Shown here: positions 60,660-64,000 of the stretch, one piece after another | How positions within the stretch are numbered: the first letter of the stretch is position 1 | Layout: each line of letters starts with the position of its first letter | Source: Pyricularia pennisetigena | Taxonomy: Eukaryota > Ascomycota > Sordariomycetes > Magnaporthales > Pyriculariaceae | NCBI RefSeq assembly: GCF_004337985.1 | Contig: NC_043744.1 | Span: 2,578,408-2,642,407, forward strand | Reading direction: 5' to 3' | Length of the DNA: 64,000 bases | Made by a program: the position numbers and the translations under genes | The notes under the pieces: generated by a model | The model's database searches: none | Told to the model about the DNA's origin: nothing | Seen by the model: only the letters and a program-made list of their open reading frames with translations

Positions 60660-63600
60660 TTAAATCTCCTCTACAGCACAGTTGGGGTGGAGCACGTAGA
60701 CTACACGGACGGCGCGCGCCGATGAGCCCTCTCCGGTGGCGGCATGGCCGTCCTCGGGCTGGGCCTCGACGGCCATAAGGATATGTTCCTGCAAAACGAT
60801 AGGTGCCACAGTTAGTAACAGCTATATGCGGGCCGGGCTGCACCATCAAAAAGGGTGCCCATCTCGCGACTTACCTTGACCATCTTCTTGAGCACCATTG
60901 TGGCCAATTTCTTTTCCCTGTTAAAGTCTTCCTCGCTCGCAAGCTCGTCCTCCTTCTGCTCCAAGTACCAGTTGACAAGGTCGTCGCCAGAGATGCCCTC
61001 GCCGCTGCCCGAGGCCTCGTCCTCGGCGACGCGCTGGACCATCATGTTCAGCATCGATACCCACTTCTCGTGGGTGATCGTCACCTTGTGGCTGGCTGGT
61101 TGGGCCGTCGAGGCGTTCTGGGCAGCCTCCTCGCCGCCCATTGGCGAGTCCTCGTCCTGAGCTTGACCTGCCTGTGCCGCCCGGCGAAGCGTCTCCTGGT
61201 CATCTTCGGGCGCATCCTCTTCGTCGTCGACCTCGACGTCGTCGTGTTCAACGGAGATGATACTTTGGCGCAGCAGGTTGTAGGCCTCATCGACCATGTG
61301 CGGAGCAATTTCCTCAACGCAGTTGACCTTGGCAATTGCTTCGCTCAACCGGATCATACTTTCCAGCTGCCGAACCGTGATGCGGTAGCTGTTTTTGCCC
61401 ACGCCGCCCTGTGCATCGTCGGCTCGGAGCTCGCGGTAGTGTTTCACCAAAGTCTGCTTGGCCTCTTCGGTGAACTCGGGCCTGAACGTCCGAGCAAATC
61501 GAATGTAGCGTTGCAGCTGCTCGGTGCTAAACTCAGGCTCGATGGCCTCGTCGCGTAGCTGGTGAATACCGACGATGTGCTCCGCGAGATGGCGGTCGGT
61601 GCGTTCGTTGCATTCGTCCAGCACCACAAAGAAGAGATCGAAACGAGACATGATGGGCGCACTCATGTTGATGTTGGCCCGAAGTGTTGTCTTTCGGTTA
61701 TACCTCCCGCCGACCGGGTTGGCGGCCGCTAGGATGGACGTACGCGCATTCAAAGTTGCTTGTATACCTGCCTTGGCGATAGAAATAGTTTGCTGTTCCA
61801 TAGCTTCGTGGATCGCTACCTGGTCGGCGATGTCCATCTTGTCAAACTCGTCAATGGCGCAAATTCCATTGTCTGCCAGCATCAGAGCACCGGCTTCGAT
61901 AGTGAACTCGCCGGTTTCCTCGTCCTTGACAACTGCAGCCGTCAAACCTGCTGCCGAAGATGCCTTTCCTGATGTGTAAACCGCCCGTGGTGCGAATGAG
62001 CAGATGTATTTGAGGAATTGGGATTTTGACGTTGACGGATCGCCCACAATGCAAATGTTGATATCGCCACGGAGCTGCATGCCCTCTGCTGTAGTTTTGT
62101 GGACACCGGACATAAGCTGTAGGAGCAGTCCCTTCTTGACCACATTATGACCATATACTGTTGGCGCAATGGACTGCACTAGACGGTCGTAAATCTTGTC
62201 GCTGTGCACCATACTACGTAGGTCATCAATCTCAGATGTGCTGTATGATGCCAGTACTGCCGCCTGCGCCTCCTCCTGTGTTTCTGTTACATCCGAAGAA
62301 GATGCGTGGGCCAAGGCCGCTGCAATCTCGGCCGCGCCTCCCTTTGATGAGCCCCCTAGCCCATCACTATGTGGTATTACCATGCAGGCGAGGAATGCCA
62401 ACCTGTAAGTCAAATCCCTGACACCGAGAGCCTTGAGTCCAGTAACTCCGGAGCCGCCAGCCTCGGCGGGGCGGGGTGCCTTGTCGTCGCGCACCGCTGT
62501 GGCTCTCAGTCCTGGCAAGCCCATTTGACTGACATCGGGAACGACGATGAGTGCGCCAGTGAAGACGCACTTCTCCCCAGCCTTCGCGCGGTCGACGATT
62601 TCGCCGCGCATAACGACATCCATTGTGCGGGGCATGCTGCCTGTAGGAATTTCACTACTGTTCTCTTGGATACGAACCTTTTGCCAGTCGACAAAGGTGC
62701 TTTGTCTGATATCAAGCTGCCATGCCAAGCGATTTTGGCAGCTTTCGTTGGGGCACTGCGTTGGCTCTGTGTAGCGGAAAGTCTGCTCCACGTTTGGCAC
62801 AATGGCCTTGCAGGCCTGGCACATGAACGTCGCCAACGACAGCTCCGGGCGGACTTCAGACGTGCGAGTGACCGTGCCGGATATGCTCAGTAGCTGACCG
62901 ATATTCTTTGCACGCAGGGCGCGCACCCGGCTGACCAGGGGCAGGTTATAGAAGGCTATGGCAAACAGTTTGTCCGTTTGCTGGTTGGTTGTCTTCTCTG
63001 CCAAGTCGCTCTGACTAGCCGAGCCGACGTTGCTGGCACCCGAGGTCGTCATGTTGCTCGAGGCTGTTGTTGCTTGGCGGTGCTCGCGGAAGTATTGTGG
63101 CTCGTACTTTGCGATCATGTTGTGCAGACCTGTGGTAAGATAAGGCAGGAAGCGATAGTACTCTCTGACTATCGCCTCTGCCAAGTTACCATTCTGGTAG
63201 GTGCTGAGGTGTTTGAAGTCAACGTAAAGAGTTGAGAGTTGATGCGTCCGCATGCCATGAATCTGCGCTACGTAGTAAACCCTGGTTGTCACGGCGCTCG
63301 AGGCTGGTTGGCCAGAGGAGTCGGGCTCTTCGGTATACCTGAAAGAAAAGGAAGCCAGAGACTGTTAGCAATGCACTTGACTAGATTATACTAGCCTGAC
63401 AGCCCTAGACGTACCATTCTATAAACTCTTCAAAGTGTTGTTGGATAGCAAGACCAACGCGGTCCTCGACGCGGGGTACTTGTTGGTCGGGTCTTCGAGA
63501 TCTGATTGGGACCTGGTCGTCGGCGAAGCCATCACCCTCGTCGTCGCTGGGCGCGCCCATGCTCTCGGACGGAGGGGCGCGGGGTCGACCAGCCGAAGAG

Positions 63601-63683
63601 CTGGGGTGCTGAGGACGCCTGATGCCGCTGGAGCGAGGGGCATCAGACATCATGAAACCCGCATCGCTCGAGGGGGTCGCCAT
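60660..63683 (-). CDS. MCM6: DNA replication licensing factor MCM6
   Basis: Exons 63683-63415, 63338-60875 and 60788-60660 (introns 76 and 86 bp) encode 953 residues. Mcm6 is one of the six subunits of the Mcm2-7 replicative helicase. The N-terminal domain has LFAIAFYNLPLVSRVRALRAKNIGQL and a zinc motif CQAC...CPNESC; RIQENSSEIPTGSMPRTMDVV is characteristic of MCM6 rather than other MCMs. Then AAA+ Walker A GDPSTSKS near 522, Walker B GICAIDEFDKMD, the arginine finger SRFD near 653, and a C-terminal region ending in VVYVLHPNCAVEEI, encoded by the last exon and typical of the MCM6 winged helix. The start MATPSSDAGFMM is the first ATG in frame with a credible sequence; a further 22 codons upstream lack an ATG start. 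ACGCGT lies 218 bp upstream. Confidence 0.97.
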
Positions 63684-64000
63684 TGCGATCAGTAAGGGGC
63701 GACTGTGGCGCGCAGACGAACTGAGAAATAGACTAGCTGCAGAACTCAAAAAGGGTTCGTTGAGTCTTGCGCGAAATATAGCTATGTATAGCCGTCAAGG
63801 TTGGTTATTTTTCATGCGCTCAAAGAAAGTGGGCGCTTGTAGGCATTGAGTTGATGTGCACTCATTGCCAGGCAACGGCGCAAAAGCGGGGACGAGGACA
63901 ACGCGTCGGGTCGCGTCCAGTTTAATTGAATTTCTTTTTTTTTTCTTTTCTTTTTTTTTTTTTTGCCCCCTTGCTCAGCTCCATGCAACCTGGAAGTACG
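63684..64000. other. MCM6 upstream region at window edge
   Basis: Contains the MCM6 promoter, an ACGCGT site and T-rich tracts at about 63930-63964. No gene is evident before the window ends. Confidence 0.6.
63901..63906. promoter_or_regulatory. MBF-type ACGCGT site upstream of MCM6
   Basis: Perfect ACGCGT in the context ACGCGTCGGGTCGCGT, 218 bp before the MCM6 ATG, followed within 6 bp by a second CGCGT core. MCM genes are classical MBF targets in yeasts. Confidence 0.55.

Noticed and set aside
1..64000. CRISPR arrays, bacterial-type operons, rRNA genes
   Set aside because: The window is clearly nuclear fungal DNA with spliceosomal introns; no spaced repeats or rRNA sequences were noticed.

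Overview
This is nuclear DNA of a filamentous ascomycete, most likely a Sordariomycete. The evidence is short GT-AG introns (58-156 bp) with CTGAC/CTAAC-type branch sites, fungal-type split fatty acid synthase subunits (FAS1 and FAS2), a BBC1-like actin-patch protein and a GH125 secreted mannosidase. I cannot fix the genus; an order with roomy intergenic DNA, such as Magnaporthales, would fit, but that is only a guess. There are two assembly gaps (10686-10806 and 32184-32209) and several very long A/T homopolymers.

Layout. 1-2059: 3' part of a BBC1-like gene (+). 3139-4835: serine-rich protein with a possible tubby/LURP-like C-terminal domain (-). 4836-11133: 6.3 kb with no credible gene. 11134-16864: FAS2 (-), head-to-head with FAS1 (+) at 19277-25697 across a 2.4 kb shared upstream region. 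26526-28322: guanine deaminase (+). 29684-31651: Baeyer-Villiger-type flavin monooxygenase (+) with an overlapping upstream ORF. 32977-33945: four-helix MARVEL-like membrane protein (+). 36331-37436: bZIP transcription factor (-). 38800-41950: CTF18 clamp-loader subunit (+). 43788-48396: SNF2/RING protein with SUMO-interacting motifs, ULS1-like (+). 49307-51914: SulP sulfate permease (-). 55295-56979: POL32, DNA polymerase delta subunit (+). 57245-57731: a non-coding element with terminal inverted repeats (MITE-like). 57969-59869: GH125 alpha-mannosidase (+). 60660-63683: MCM6 (-).

How the genes relate. FAS1 and FAS2 encode the two subunits of one enzyme complex and are divergently arranged, which permits co-regulation. 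The right third holds four replication or genome-maintenance genes (CTF18, ULS1-like, POL32, MCM6) within 25 kb. Two of them, CTF18 and MCM6, carry a perfect ACGCGT (MBF-type) site about 220-250 bp upstream of the start codon. The other genes look like independent housekeeping or accessory genes. I found no CRISPR array, rRNA, convincing tRNA or secondary-metabolite cluster.

The least expected structure is the 487 bp inverted-repeat element between POL32 and the GH125 gene, which no coding feature explains. I did not find a clearly new multi-gene system. Exon boundaries were worked out by hand from splice signals and reading-frame continuity, and residue numbers are approximate unless exact.
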